A stretch of DNA of 42,658 nucleotides. Source: Aeromicrobium sp. (GTDB taxonomy: Bacteria > Actinomycetota > Actinomycetes > Propionibacteriales > Nocardioidaceae). The DNA lies in NCBI GenBank assembly GCA_025965175.1, contig JAOPXL010000135.1:1-42658 (forward strand). Reading direction: 5' to 3'. Positions 15,256-23,076 of the stretch are shown one piece after another. The number at the start of each line of letters is the position of its first letter. The first letter of the stretch is position 1. A program made the position numbers and the translations under genes. A model generated the notes under the pieces. That model had not been told where the DNA came from and made no database searches. It saw nothing but the letters and a program-made list of their open reading frames with translations.

Positions 15256-16593
15256 GTGAGCATTCCCAGCCTTGACGAACTCCACGCGATCGGCGCTGCC
15301 CAGCAGCCCACGTACGTCGACCAGTCGGCCCGCGACGCCGCGGTGCAGACCCTGCGCAAGATGCCTCCGCTGGTCTTTGCCGGCGAGTGCGACGCGCTGC
15401 GTGACCGGCTGGCCGACGTGGCGCGCGGCAAGGCGTTCCTGCTGCAGGGTGGCGACTGCGCCGAGACCTTCGAGGGCGTCACGGCCGAGAACGTCCGCAA
15501 CAAGCTTCGCGTCCTGCTGTCGATGGCGGTCGTCCTGACGTACGCCGCGAGCGTCCCGGTCGTCAAGGTCGGCCGGCTCGCCGGGCAGTACGCCAAGCCG
15601 CGTTCCAGCGACACCGAGACCCGCGACGGCGTGACCCTGCCGGCCTACCGCGGCGACGCGGTCAACGGCTTCGACTTCACTCCCGAGTCCCGCGCCCACG
15701 ACCCGCAGCGGCTCGTCGACGTCTACAACGCCTCGGCCTCGACGCTCAACCTGGCGCGCGCGTTCACGACCGGCGGCTACGCCGACCTGCGCCAGATGCA
15801 CGCGTGGAACACCGACTTCGTCAAGAACAGCCCCGTGGGGGAGCGCTACGAGCGCATCGGCGCCGAGATCGACCGCGCTCTGGCGTTCATGGACGCGATC
15901 GGCGTAGACCCCGACGAGTTCCACACCGTCGACTTCTTCTCCTCTCACGAGGCGCTGATCCTCGAGTACGAGCAGGCCCTGACCCGGATCGACTCGCGCA
16001 CCGAGAAGCCGTACGACGTGTCGAGCCACTTCGTCTGGATCGGCGAGCGCACCCGTCAGCTCGACGGCGCCCACGTCGAGCTGCTGAGCCGGATCGCCAA
16101 CCCGATCGGCGTCAAGCTCGGGCCCACGACGACCGCCGACGACGCGATCGCCCTCTACGAGAAGCTCAACCCCGAGCGGATCCCCGGCAAGGTCAGCTTC
16201 ATCACCCGCTTCGGCGCCGGCAGGATTCGCGAGGGCCTGCCCCACCTGGTCGAGAAGGTCACCGCCGCCGGCATCGAGGTCGCCTGGATCTGCGACCCCA
16301 TGCACGGCAACACGTTCGAGACCAGCAACGGCTACAAGACCCGCGAGTTCGATGACGTCATCGACGAGGTGCGTGGCTTCTTCGAGGTCCACCGCTCGCT
16401 CGGCACGTGGCCCGGTGGCGTCCACGTCGAGCTCACAGGTGACGACGTCACCGAGTGCGTCGGCGGCGGCGCCAAGCTGTCGGCCGAGGACCTGACTCAC
16501 CGTTACGAGACCCTCTGCGACCCACGGCTCAATCGCGCCCAGAGCCTCGAGCTGGCCTTCCTGGTCGCCGAAATGCTTTCCGGTCGCGGCTGA
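15256..16593 (+). CDS. aroG: Class II DAHP synthase
   Basis: Condenses phosphoenolpyruvate and erythrose 4-phosphate, the first step of the shikimate pathway. The 445-residue protein is of the plant-like class II type: LLQGGDCAETF, GRLAGQYAKPRSS, SHEALILEYEQALTR, SHFVWIGERTRQLDGAH, GVKLGPTT, WICDPMHGNT and VHVELTGDDVTEC follow in family order, carrying the metal ligands (Cys, His, Glu, Asp) and the PEP-binding Arg/Lys residues. The GTG at 15256 has a -10 box six bases upstream and no Shine-Dalgarno. About 165 bp without any recognisable feature separate it from the convergent CMD gene. Confidence 0.95.
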   Translation: MSIPSLDELHAIGAAQQPTYVDQSARDAAVQTLRKMPPLVFAGECDALRDRLADVARGKAFLLQGGDCAETFEGVTAENVRNKLRVLLSMAVVLTYAASVPVVKVGRLAGQYAKPRSSDTETRDGVTLPAYRGDAVNGFDFTPESRAHDPQRLVDVYNASASTLNLARAFTTGGYADLRQMHAWNTDFVKNSPVGERYERIGAEIDRALAFMDAIGVDPDEFHTVDFFSSHEALILEYEQALTRIDSRTEKPYDVSSHFVWIGERTRQLDGAHVELLSRIANPIGVKLGPTTTADDAIALYEKLNPERIPGKVSFITRFGAGRIREGLPHLVEKVTAAGIEVAWICDPMHGNTFETSNGYKTREFDDVIDEVRGFFEVHRSLGTWPGGVHVELTGDDVTECVGGGAKLSAEDLTHRYETLCDPRLNRAQSLELAFLVAEMLSGRG

Positions 16594-16758
16594 GACTGGG
16601 TCACCTCCTACACGGCTCGGGCGCGTGGACTGCCCGGTCGATCCCGTCACCGCCGGATCGGCGTTGGGTGCTCGGTCCGGACAGTGCTTCGAGGCGCTCA
16701 ACCTCGTTCCTGCGCCCCGGTCCACGCGTCGCGTCGGGACGGTGCCTTCGTTCGGTCG

Positions 16759-17289
16759 CTAGTCCTCGGGTTGGACCTTGAGGGTCAGCAGGGTCGTGGC
16801 CAGGGAGTCGTACTGGCCGCAAAGCAGCAGGAGCTCGATCGTGTCCGGTTCGTTGAGGTGCGTCCGCAGCTCGGCCCAGGTGGCGTCGTCGAGGCCCTTG
16901 GTCTGGACCAACGACGTCGCTGCGGTCAGCAGCGCGAGCTCGCGCCGTGACCAGCCGCTCCAGCCGAGGTCGGCGAGGTGGGCGATCTGGTCCTGCGTCA
17001 CGCCAGCCCGGCGCCCGAGGCGCAGGTGGTGGCGGCGTTCGTACTCGCAGTCGCGCAGTGTCGCGATGCGCAGGATCACGAGCTCGGACTCATGGCGGGG
17101 GAGCCGGCCGCCGGGCATCAGCCGGCCGCTGAGGTGCAGCCATGCACGGAACAGTCGTCGCTGACGACCCAGGGTCGTGAAGACGTGCGGCTTGCCGCCG
17201 CCGATGACCCGGCCGGCCAGGGCGGCGAAGGCATAGTTGACGAGCCCGAGCTCGCGGAGGCCGCCCGGGGCGATCCGTGGTGGCTCCAT
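16759..17289 (-). CDS. Carboxymuconolactone decarboxylase (AhpD-like) family protein
   Basis: A 176-residue all-alpha protein of the CMD family. The core reads ESELVILRIATLRDCEYERRHHLRLGRRAGV, matching the family segment RxxxLRxCEYEWxHH, with one Cys and two His. The CxxC pair of true AhpD peroxidase partners is missing, so peroxidase-reductase activity is unlikely; the reaction is unknown. The ATG at 17289 is chosen over the GTG at 17298 because TAGAGT lies exactly seven bases before it. That promoter overlaps the last codons of the transporter gene upstream. Confidence 0.85.
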   Translation of the reverse strand: MEPPRIAPGGLRELGLVNYAFAALAGRVIGGGKPHVFTTLGRQRRLFRAWLHLSGRLMPGGRLPRHESELVILRIATLRDCEYERRHHLRLGRRAGVTQDQIAHLADLGWSGWSRRELALLTAATSLVQTKGLDDATWAELRTHLNEPDTIELLLLCGQYDSLATTLLTLKVQPED

Positions 17290-17294
17290 GGCGG

Positions 17295-18164
17295 TCACTC
17301 TACGGGAAGTGGTACGGATGTCTCAGTACGTCCGCAGGACTCGGCGAGCACCATGGCGGCAAGGACGAGTGCGCCGCCGATCACCAGGCGCCACCCCACC
17401 GCCTCGCCGCCCAGCACGATCGCGAACATCGCGGCGAAGACCGGCTCCATCGTCATGAGCAGCGCCGCCCGTGCGGCGTCGAGCTGGCTCTGGGCCCAGG
17501 TCTGCGCCAGCATCGCGACGGCGCCCGCGACGATCGCCATGTAGGAGATCGCGAGCCAGTCGCCGGCGCGGTCGGGCAGGGTCAGGCCGTGTGGCGTTGC
17601 GGCGACGAGGCTCACGAGAGCGATGACGCCCATCTGGATCATCGCCATCGCATACGCCTCGCGGGCCGACGACCAGCGCGATAGCAGCACGATGTGGACG
17701 GCGTAGAGGATCGCGCAGACCAGGGTGATCGACTCGCCGAACCCGATCGACAGGCCACGCAGCGACAAGATCCCGAGCCCGAGGGTCGACAGGACGACGG
17801 CCAGCCACACGGTCCGCGGCACCCGCAGTCCGAAGGCTGTCGAGGCGATGACCGGCGTCGCGACGACGTAGAGACCGGTGATGAACCCCGAGACGCTGGC
17901 ATCGGTGTGCCCGAGACCTGTCGTCTGGAGTATCTGGGCGACGCCGTAGACCAGGCCGGCGACGACGCTGCGGCGGCGGGCCAGCGGGCTGATGCGCGCG
18001 ATGGCTCGTGGTGCCACGAGCAGCATGACGACGAATGCCATCGAGAAGCGCACGACGAGGAAGTCCGCCGCCGGCACCCGGTCGAGCAGGTCCTTGATGA
18101 GGAAGAACGTCGATCCCCAGACTGCGGTCACCCCCAGGAGTGCCGCTGCGGCGAGCCGAGGCAT
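17295..18164 (-). CDS. EamA/DMT-family membrane transporter
   Basis: A 289-residue protein with about ten hydrophobic helices arranged as two EamA repeats. The first opens with LLGVTAVWGSTFFLIKDLL, the usual DMT start. Substrate unknown; relatives export amino acids or metabolites. Start is either GTG 18167, which overlaps the kinase stop by one base (TAGTG), or ATG 18164; no Shine-Dalgarno distinguishes them. The gene is probably translated from the same transcript as the PASTA kinase before it. Confidence 0.87.
   Translation of the reverse strand: MPRLAAAALLGVTAVWGSTFFLIKDLLDRVPAADFLVVRFSMAFVVMLLVAPRAIARISPLARRRSVVAGLVYGVAQILQTTGLGHTDASVSGFITGLYVVATPVIASTAFGLRVPRTVWLAVVLSTLGLGILSLRGLSIGFGESITLVCAILYAVHIVLLSRWSSAREAYAMAMIQMGVIALVSLVAATPHGLTLPDRAGDWLAISYMAIVAGAVAMLAQTWAQSQLDAARAALLMTMEPVFAAMFAIVLGGEAVGWRLVIGGALVLAAMVLAESCGRTETSVPLPVE
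17297..17302 (-). promoter_or_regulatory. -10 box of leaderless CMD gene promoter
   Basis: TAGAGT on the minus strand, seven bases (GACCGCC) before the ATG at 17289. It overlaps the stop codon of the EamA transporter gene. Confidence 0.55.
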
Positions 18165-18166
18165 CA

Positions 18167-20194
18167 CTACAGGAAGGGGACCGAGGTGATCGTCACGGTC
18201 GAGCCCTTGCGTTGCTTGGTGCCGCCGTTGGGGCTCTGGGAGGCCACCGTGAAGTTGCCCGCCCCGAACGTGCGGACCTTGAAGCCGCGCTTCTCGAGGA
18301 TGCGGGTGGCCTCGTCGCGAGGCTTCCCCTTGACGTCGGGGACCGCCACGAGCTCGGCGCCCTTGGAGACCTTCAGCGTGATCGTGTCGCCCCTGAAGCC
18401 CGTGCCGTCGGCCGGGTCCTGCGAGATGACGACGCCCTTCTTGACCTTGTCGTCGAACGCCGTGGAGGTCGTGACCGCGAAGCCCGCATTCTCCAGAGCC
18501 GCGGTCGCCTCGTCGACGTCGCGTCCCACCTGGCTGTCGATCGCGATGGGCTGACGGCCCTTGCTCACCACGACCGGAACCTTGTCGCCGCGCTTCAGCA
18601 ACGTGCTCGACGTGATCCCGTCGGCCTTGATGATGCGGTCCTTGTCGACCTTGTCGTCGTACGCGGCCGTGCGCTCACCCAGCACCAGGTCGACCTTGGC
18701 CAGCTCGCGCTTCGCCTCGTCGATCGTGAGTCCTGCGAGATTGCCCTTGGGGATGCTGACCCGGTCGGGGCCCTTGGACACGACCGCCTCGATCGTGCTG
18801 CCGGGCAGGATCTTGTCACCGGGGCCGGGGTCGGTGCTGATGACGGTGCCGAGCGGGTCGTCCTCGGAGAAGGTTCGCTCGACGACCTTGAACGAGAAGC
18901 CCTCGGCCTCGGCGTTCTTCTTCGCGACCTTCTCGGTGCTGCCGTTGAGCACCGGCGTGGAGTCGTAGCGCAGGTCGGTGTAGTACCAGGTGAGGGCGCC
19001 GGCGAGCAGGGCGAGGAGGACCGCGATGATCAGCAGGTTGCGACCGCGGTGCGAGGGCGGCTTGTTAGTCGCGCGGCCATACTCCTCGCGCGACATCTCC
19101 GGGTGGAGCCCGAGCGGCTTGGCGGCGTCCCGGGGCAGGACCGGCGGCTCGTCGGTCAGCCCGGCGCTCCACTGCATCGTGTCTTCGGACGACCTGACCA
19201 TCTCGGTCGGGGCGGAGGCCCCTGCCGACTGCGTGACCCCGGCGGCGACGGTGGCACGGCGCACGGGCACTGTCGCGGCGGCGTCCTCGTCGACGCGTCC
19301 ACCCGGCGCGAGATCGGCCACCAGCTCCGGGTCCTCGACTAGACCCGCGCCGAGCGCGCGCTGGACCGACCGGACCTGTTGCAGCAGGACCCGTGCGTCC
19401 GTCGAGCGCTGGTCGCGGTCGCGCACCGTGGCGCGGGCGACGAGCGCGTCGACGTACGGCGGAATGCCCTGCTGGACCCTCGACGGGGGAGCGATGTCCT
19501 CGTGCACGTGCTTGTAGGCGACCTGGATCGGGGACTCGCCGGAGTGTGGCTTGGTGCCGGTCAGCATCTCGAAGAGCATCGCGCCGCAGGCGTAGACGTC
19601 TGATCGGGCGTCCGCACCGTCGTTGGTGACGATCTCGGGAGCGAGGTAGGACACCGTGCCGATCAGCGTGCCGCCGGTCGCGGTCGTCGCGGCGCTGACG
19701 GCGCGTGCCAGGCCGAAGTCGGCGACCTTGACCTCCCCGTCGGGGGTGATGAGGACGTTCTCGGGCTTGACGTCGCGGTGGACGAGACGCGCGGCGTGGG
19801 CGGCCGACAGGGCGATCAGCACCTGCTCGAGGAGCTCGAGCGCGCGATAGGGCGGCATCGGTGACTCGACGCGCATGACGTCCCGCAGGGTGTGACCGGG
19901 GACGTACTCCATCACGAGGTACGTCACCTCGCCGTCCATGCCCTGGTCGAAGACCGACACGACATTGCGGTGGTTGAGCTTGGCGGCGGACCTGGCCTCG
20001 CGGACGAACCGCTGGGTGAACTGCTGGTCGTCGCCGAGACCGTGATGCATGATCTTGATCGCGACCTCGCGGTCGAGCCGCTGGTCGGTCGCCTTGAAGA
20101 CGCTCGCCATGCCGCCGCGGGCGATGCGTTGGCCGATCAGGTAGCGGTCGCTGAGGACACGCCCGACGAGGGCTTCGTCGCCCGTCAGTGCCAC
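18167..20194 (-). CDS. pknL: PASTA-domain Ser/Thr protein kinase (PknL position)
   Basis: A 675-residue transmembrane kinase. The kinase domain (about 14-280) has the glycine loop ARGGMASV, K47 in VAIKIM, HRDVKPEN with catalytic D141, DFG at 159-161 and APE near 185. A linker of about 100 residues rich in Thr and Ser follows, then one transmembrane helix (386-405) and four PASTA repeats outside the cell (411-675), each ending in a VxVSKG-like strand. PASTA repeats bind muropeptides or lipid II in related kinases. GTG 20194 has GGGAGG six bases upstream and is preferred over the ATG at 20221. By position beside aroG and idsA2 it matches M. tuberculosis pknL. Confidence 0.92.
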   Translation of the reverse strand: MALTGDEALVGRVLSDRYLIGQRIARGGMASVFKATDQRLDREVAIKIMHHGLGDDQQFTQRFVREARSAAKLNHRNVVSVFDQGMDGEVTYLVMEYVPGHTLRDVMRVESPMPPYRALELLEQVLIALSAAHAARLVHRDVKPENVLITPDGEVKVADFGLARAVSAATTATGGTLIGTVSYLAPEIVTNDGADARSDVYACGAMLFEMLTGTKPHSGESPIQVAYKHVHEDIAPPSRVQQGIPPYVDALVARATVRDRDQRSTDARVLLQQVRSVQRALGAGLVEDPELVADLAPGGRVDEDAAATVPVRRATVAAGVTQSAGASAPTEMVRSSEDTMQWSAGLTDEPPVLPRDAAKPLGLHPEMSREEYGRATNKPPSHRGRNLLIIAVLLALLAGALTWYYTDLRYDSTPVLNGSTEKVAKKNAEAEGFSFKVVERTFSEDDPLGTVISTDPGPGDKILPGSTIEAVVSKGPDRVSIPKGNLAGLTIDEAKRELAKVDLVLGERTAAYDDKVDKDRIIKADGITSSTLLKRGDKVPVVVSKGRQPIAIDSQVGRDVDEATAALENAGFAVTTSTAFDDKVKKGVVISQDPADGTGFRGDTITLKVSKGAELVAVPDVKGKPRDEATRILEKRGFKVRTFGAGNFTVASQSPNGGTKQRKGSTVTITSVPFL

Positions 20195-20239
20195 GCCAAC
20201 CCTCCCTCGTCCGCAGGGCACGGTCGTGACCCTCAGTGC

Positions 20240-20245
20240 AGTCTA
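20240..20245 (-). promoter_or_regulatory. Likely -10 box of the kinase-transporter promoter
   Basis: TAGACT on the minus strand, giving a leader of about 39 bases before the GTG at 20194, which does have a Shine-Dalgarno. No good -35 is visible. Confidence 0.4.
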
Positions 20246-20339
20246 GTGACTCTGCCACATCCGTCCGTGACCTGCACCGACGCGTGTCACGTCCGTCTCG
20301 TGATGTGGCACACGTGACGGCATGGGTCACGATGTGTCC

Positions 20340-20723
20340 ATGAGGCGCTCGGCGTGGTGGCAGGTGATCGGCATCGCCGTCGTCGTCGCCGCTGTCCTGT
20401 GGGGCGTGGGCCGGACCGGCTCGGACCCGGGCCCTGCGGCCGGCGGGGCCGGCATGTCGCAGCTGCCGTCGGAGGCTCGGGACACGCTCGAGCTGATCGA
20501 CGCGGGCGGGCCCTTCCCGTACGACCATGACGGCGCCGTGTTCATGAACCGGGAGCGGCTCCTGCCCCTCCACAACCGGGGGTTCTGGCACGAGTACACC
20601 GTGCCGACCCCGGGGGAGAGTGACCGCGGACCGCGCCGGCTTGTGGTGGGCGCGGACGGCTCGGTCTACTACACCGCGGACCACTACCGATCGTTCCGCC
20701 AGGTCAGGAAGGCCGCCCAATGA
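20340..20723 (+). CDS. Exported guanyl-specific ribonuclease, RNase Sa/barnase family
   Basis: A 127-residue protein with an N-terminal membrane/signal segment (residues 7-24) and a ribonuclease N1/T1 domain strikingly like Streptomyces RNase Sa: LPSEARDTLELI, GPFPYDHDGAVFMNRE, HEYTVPTPG, GPRRLV and YYTADHYRSF. Catalytic residues map to E85, R100 and H115 (E54, R69, H85 in RNase Sa). The disulfide cysteines of RNase Sa are absent. The ATG at 20340 is chosen over 20322; CACGAT six bases upstream could be a weak leaderless -10. It overlaps the barstar gene by an ATGA junction, so toxin and inhibitor are made together. Whether it is released or stays anchored is not clear. Confidence 0.88.
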   Translation: MRRSAWWQVIGIAVVVAAVLWGVGRTGSDPGPAAGGAGMSQLPSEARDTLELIDAGGPFPYDHDGAVFMNRERLLPLHNRGFWHEYTVPTPGESDRGPRRLVVGADGSVYYTADHYRSFRQVRKAAQ

Positions 20724-21136
20724 CTGCGACGTACGCCTCGCTGCTCGCCGGGACGACCGCCCCGGGCCTCTACACGTGGCGCGGGGACCCGACACGGGAC
20801 CTCGCGGGCGAGGCCGAGCGGGCGGGGTGGCGTGCCCTGACGCTCGACACGCGGGACGTGGGCTCGGTCGAGGGCTTCTGGGACGCGGTCGCCGCGGGGT
20901 GGTCACTGCCGGAGTGGTTCGGCCGCAACCTCGACGCACTGTTCGACGTCCTCGCCGACCTGACCGGGACGCCGGTGGTCCTGGTCTGGGACGGCCTCGG
21001 CCCGGTCTCGGACATCGACCCGGTCCTCGTCGCGGCCGTCGTCGACGTCCTGCGCGACGCCAGCGGGCGGGCGACGGCGTTCGCCGTCGTCGTGCGCGAC
21101 GGGCCGGGGGTCAGCGGGCTCGACGAGTTGCAGTGA
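20720..21136 (+). CDS. Barstar-family ribonuclease inhibitor
   Basis: A 138-residue cytoplasmic protein that should bind and block the RNase encoded just upstream. The diagnostic block SLPEWFGRNLDALFDVL (62-78) matches barstar LPEYYGENLDALWD; W66/F67 replace Tyr29/Tyr30, and D72 and D76 correspond to Asp35 and Asp39, the barnase contacts. The following strand VVLVWDGLGPV also fits. It is longer than classical barstar (about 90 residues), with an extra 35-residue N-terminus. ATGA overlap with the RNase gene. Its end overlaps the opposite-strand prenyl synthase gene by 26 bp. Confidence 0.85.
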   Translation: MTATYASLLAGTTAPGLYTWRGDPTRDLAGEAERAGWRALTLDTRDVGSVEGFWDAVAAGWSLPEWFGRNLDALFDVLADLTGTPVVLVWDGLGPVSDIDPVLVAAVVDVLRDASGRATAFAVVVRDGPGVSGLDELQ

Positions 21137-22148
21137 GGGCCAACGGCCCCAGCACGTCCTTCGCACCGAGGCGGTCGATCGCGGCATCGGCCTGGTCCTC
21201 GAGGTGGGAGATGTCGGCCTCGACGGCGTCCAGCGCGCCGCACGCGCGGATCAGGTCGGCGAGGGGACCGACGCCGTCCACCGTGCCGAGGCCCTCGGCG
21301 AGCATCGCGCGCCCCGCCTCGTCGGCGAGCTCGAACGCACGGGCGACCAGCACGGTCCGCTTGCCCTCGCGCAGGTCGTCCCCGGCGGGCTTGCCGGTGA
21401 CCGCGGGATCCCCGAACACGCCCAGCACGTCGTCGCGGAGCTGGAACGCCTCGCCGAGCGGGAGGGCCACCTCGCTGAGACCGTCGATGAGGGCGGGGGA
21501 TCCGCCGGCCAGCGCGGCCCCGATGTGCAGCGGGCGCTCCACGGTGTACTTGGCCGACTTGTAGCGCACGACCAGCATGGCCTCCTCGACCGACAGGGAA
21601 GCCCGGGTCTGTCCTGCGACGTCGAGGAACTGGCCCGCGACGACCTCGGTCTTGCACCGGTCGAGGAAGTCGAACGCCGCGCGGGTCGTCGGGAGGTCGC
21701 TGGACCGGAACAGCTCGTCGGTCCACGACAGCAGGAGGTCGCCCATCAGGACGGCCGCGGAGGCGCCGAAGCCGGCAGCGTCGCCGTGTCGGTGCTCCGC
21801 GACGTGCTTGGCCTCGAACGCTCGGTGCACGCTGGGGCGCCCGCGGCGGGTGTCCGACCCATCCATCAGGTCGTCGTGGACCAGGGCGCTGCCCTGCAGC
21901 CACTCCAGCGCCGCGGCGGCTCGCACGATCGCCGGCTCGTCCGGATCGCCACCGGCGACGAGCCAACCGGCGTAGCAGAACTGCGGCCGCAGGCGCTTGC
22001 CACCAGCGACGAAGGCGATGGCCGCGTCAGCGAGGGCGTCCAGGTCGGGTCCGAGCGGCGACAGCACGGCGCGCTGGGAGTCGACGAACTCCGTCAGGGT
22101 GTGATCTATCCGCTCCCTGAAGCCCGGAAGATCCGCACGAGTGGTCAC
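21111..22148 (-). CDS. Polyprenyl (geranylgeranyl-type) diphosphate synthase
   Basis: A 345-residue trans-isoprenyl diphosphate synthase, matching M. tuberculosis idsA2 by position. It adds isopentenyl diphosphate units to an allylic primer. The first Asp-rich motif is VHDDLMDGSDTRRG, the second LRDDVLGVFGD, with GGKRLRPQ near residue 50 and KSAKYTVERPL in between. Product length cannot be read safely. The GTG at 22148 has TACCGT seven bases upstream and no Shine-Dalgarno. It is divergent from metF with overlapping -10 boxes. Confidence 0.92.
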   Translation of the reverse strand: MTTRADLPGFRERIDHTLTEFVDSQRAVLSPLGPDLDALADAAIAFVAGGKRLRPQFCYAGWLVAGGDPDEPAIVRAAAALEWLQGSALVHDDLMDGSDTRRGRPSVHRAFEAKHVAEHRHGDAAGFGASAAVLMGDLLLSWTDELFRSSDLPTTRAAFDFLDRCKTEVVAGQFLDVAGQTRASLSVEEAMLVVRYKSAKYTVERPLHIGAALAGGSPALIDGLSEVALPLGEAFQLRDDVLGVFGDPAVTGKPAGDDLREGKRTVLVARAFELADEAGRAMLAEGLGTVDGVGPLADLIRACGALDAVEADISHLEDQADAAIDRLGAKDVLGPLALTATRRAR

Positions 22149-22155
22149 ATCCCGA

Positions 22156-22161
22156 ACGGTA
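22156..22161 (-). promoter_or_regulatory. -10 box of leaderless prenyl synthase promoter
   Basis: TACCGT on the minus strand, seven bases (TCGGGAT) before the GTG at 22148. It shares the bases TA at 22160-22161 with the metF -10. Confidence 0.6.
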
Positions 22162-22165
22162 TCGT
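22160..22165 (+). promoter_or_regulatory. -10 box of leaderless metF promoter
   Basis: TATCGT, six bases (TGGCGC) before the ATG at 22172. It overlaps the opposing -10 of the prenyl synthase gene by two bases. Confidence 0.65.
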
Positions 22166-22171
22166 TGGCGC

Positions 22172-23065
22172 ATGCCCTCCGAACACCAGTCCCTGGTCGC
22201 CGCCCTGCGCGCGCCCTCGCCGTGCTGCTCGTTCGAGTTCTTCCCGCCCAAGGACGACGACGGCGAGGCGGTGCTCTGGCAGACCATTGCCGACCTCGAG
22301 CCCCTCGACCCGACCTTCGTCTCGGTGACCTACGGCGCCGGCGGCACGAGCCAGGAGCGGACGGTACGCATCACGGCCCGGATTGCCGAGCAGACCGCCA
22401 TGCGTCCGGTCGGGCACCTGACCCTCGTCGGGCAGACCCGGGGCGAGATCGAGTCGGTCCTCAAGCAGTACGCCGCGTCGGGCGTCGACAACGTCCTGGC
22501 GCTGCGGGGCGACCCCAAGGGAGGACCGCGCGCTCCGTGGGAGCCGCACCCGGACGGCATGACGTACGCCGTCGATCTCGTCGAGCTCGCGTCGCAGATG
22601 GGCCTGTTCGAGATCGGTGTCGCGGCGTTCCCCGAGGGGCACCCCGACGCGGAGAGCCTCGATCGCGACGCCGAGGTGCTCGTGGAGAAGGCGCGCGCCG
22701 GGGCCCAGTACGCCATCACCCAGCTGTTCTTCCGCGCCTCGGACTACTTCGGGCTGGTCGACCGGGTCCGAGCCCTCGGCAGCGACCTCCCGATCGTCCC
22801 GGGCATCATGCCGATCCTCAACTTCGCCCAGGTCGCCCGGATGGCTGAGCTGTCGGGGGCCCAGATGCCTGCCGAGGTGCTGGCGCACATCGATCCCATC
22901 CGCGATGACAAGGTCGCCGTCCGCGCCAAGGGCATCGAGCTCGCGACGCAGCTGTGCCGGGACCTGCTGGCCGGTGGCGCGCCGGGGCTGCACTTCATCA
23001 CCCTCAACCGGTCGAAGGCGACCCGGGAGATCTTCGAGCGACTGCGCTCCGAGGGCCTGGTCTGA
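22172..23065 (+). CDS. metF: 5,10-methylenetetrahydrofolate reductase
   Basis: Reduces methylene-tetrahydrofolate to methyl-tetrahydrofolate for methionine synthesis. The 297-residue protein has the MetF barrel signature: SFEFFPP with E22 at the start, FVSVTYGAGGTS, HLTLVGQTR, VDNVLALRGDPKGG, GVAAFPEGHP, YAITQLFFRASDYF and PGIMPI. These include the residues that bind flavin and folate in characterised MTHFRs. ATG at 22172 with a -10 six bases before it and no Shine-Dalgarno. It converges with the FAD oxidoreductase gene with 11 bp between stops. Confidence 0.94.
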   Translation: MPSEHQSLVAALRAPSPCCSFEFFPPKDDDGEAVLWQTIADLEPLDPTFVSVTYGAGGTSQERTVRITARIAEQTAMRPVGHLTLVGQTRGEIESVLKQYAASGVDNVLALRGDPKGGPRAPWEPHPDGMTYAVDLVELASQMGLFEIGVAAFPEGHPDAESLDRDAEVLVEKARAGAQYAITQLFFRASDYFGLVDRVRALGSDLPIVPGIMPILNFAQVARMAELSGAQMPAEVLAHIDPIRDDKVAVRAKGIELATQLCRDLLAGGAPGLHFITLNRSKATREIFERLRSEGLV

Positions 23066-23076
23066 CCCGACAGCGA

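Noticed and set aside
16594-16758. Hidden gene or terminator between aroG and the CMD gene
   Set aside because: Only short frames without Shine-Dalgarno or motifs are present, and no stem with a T run was seen.
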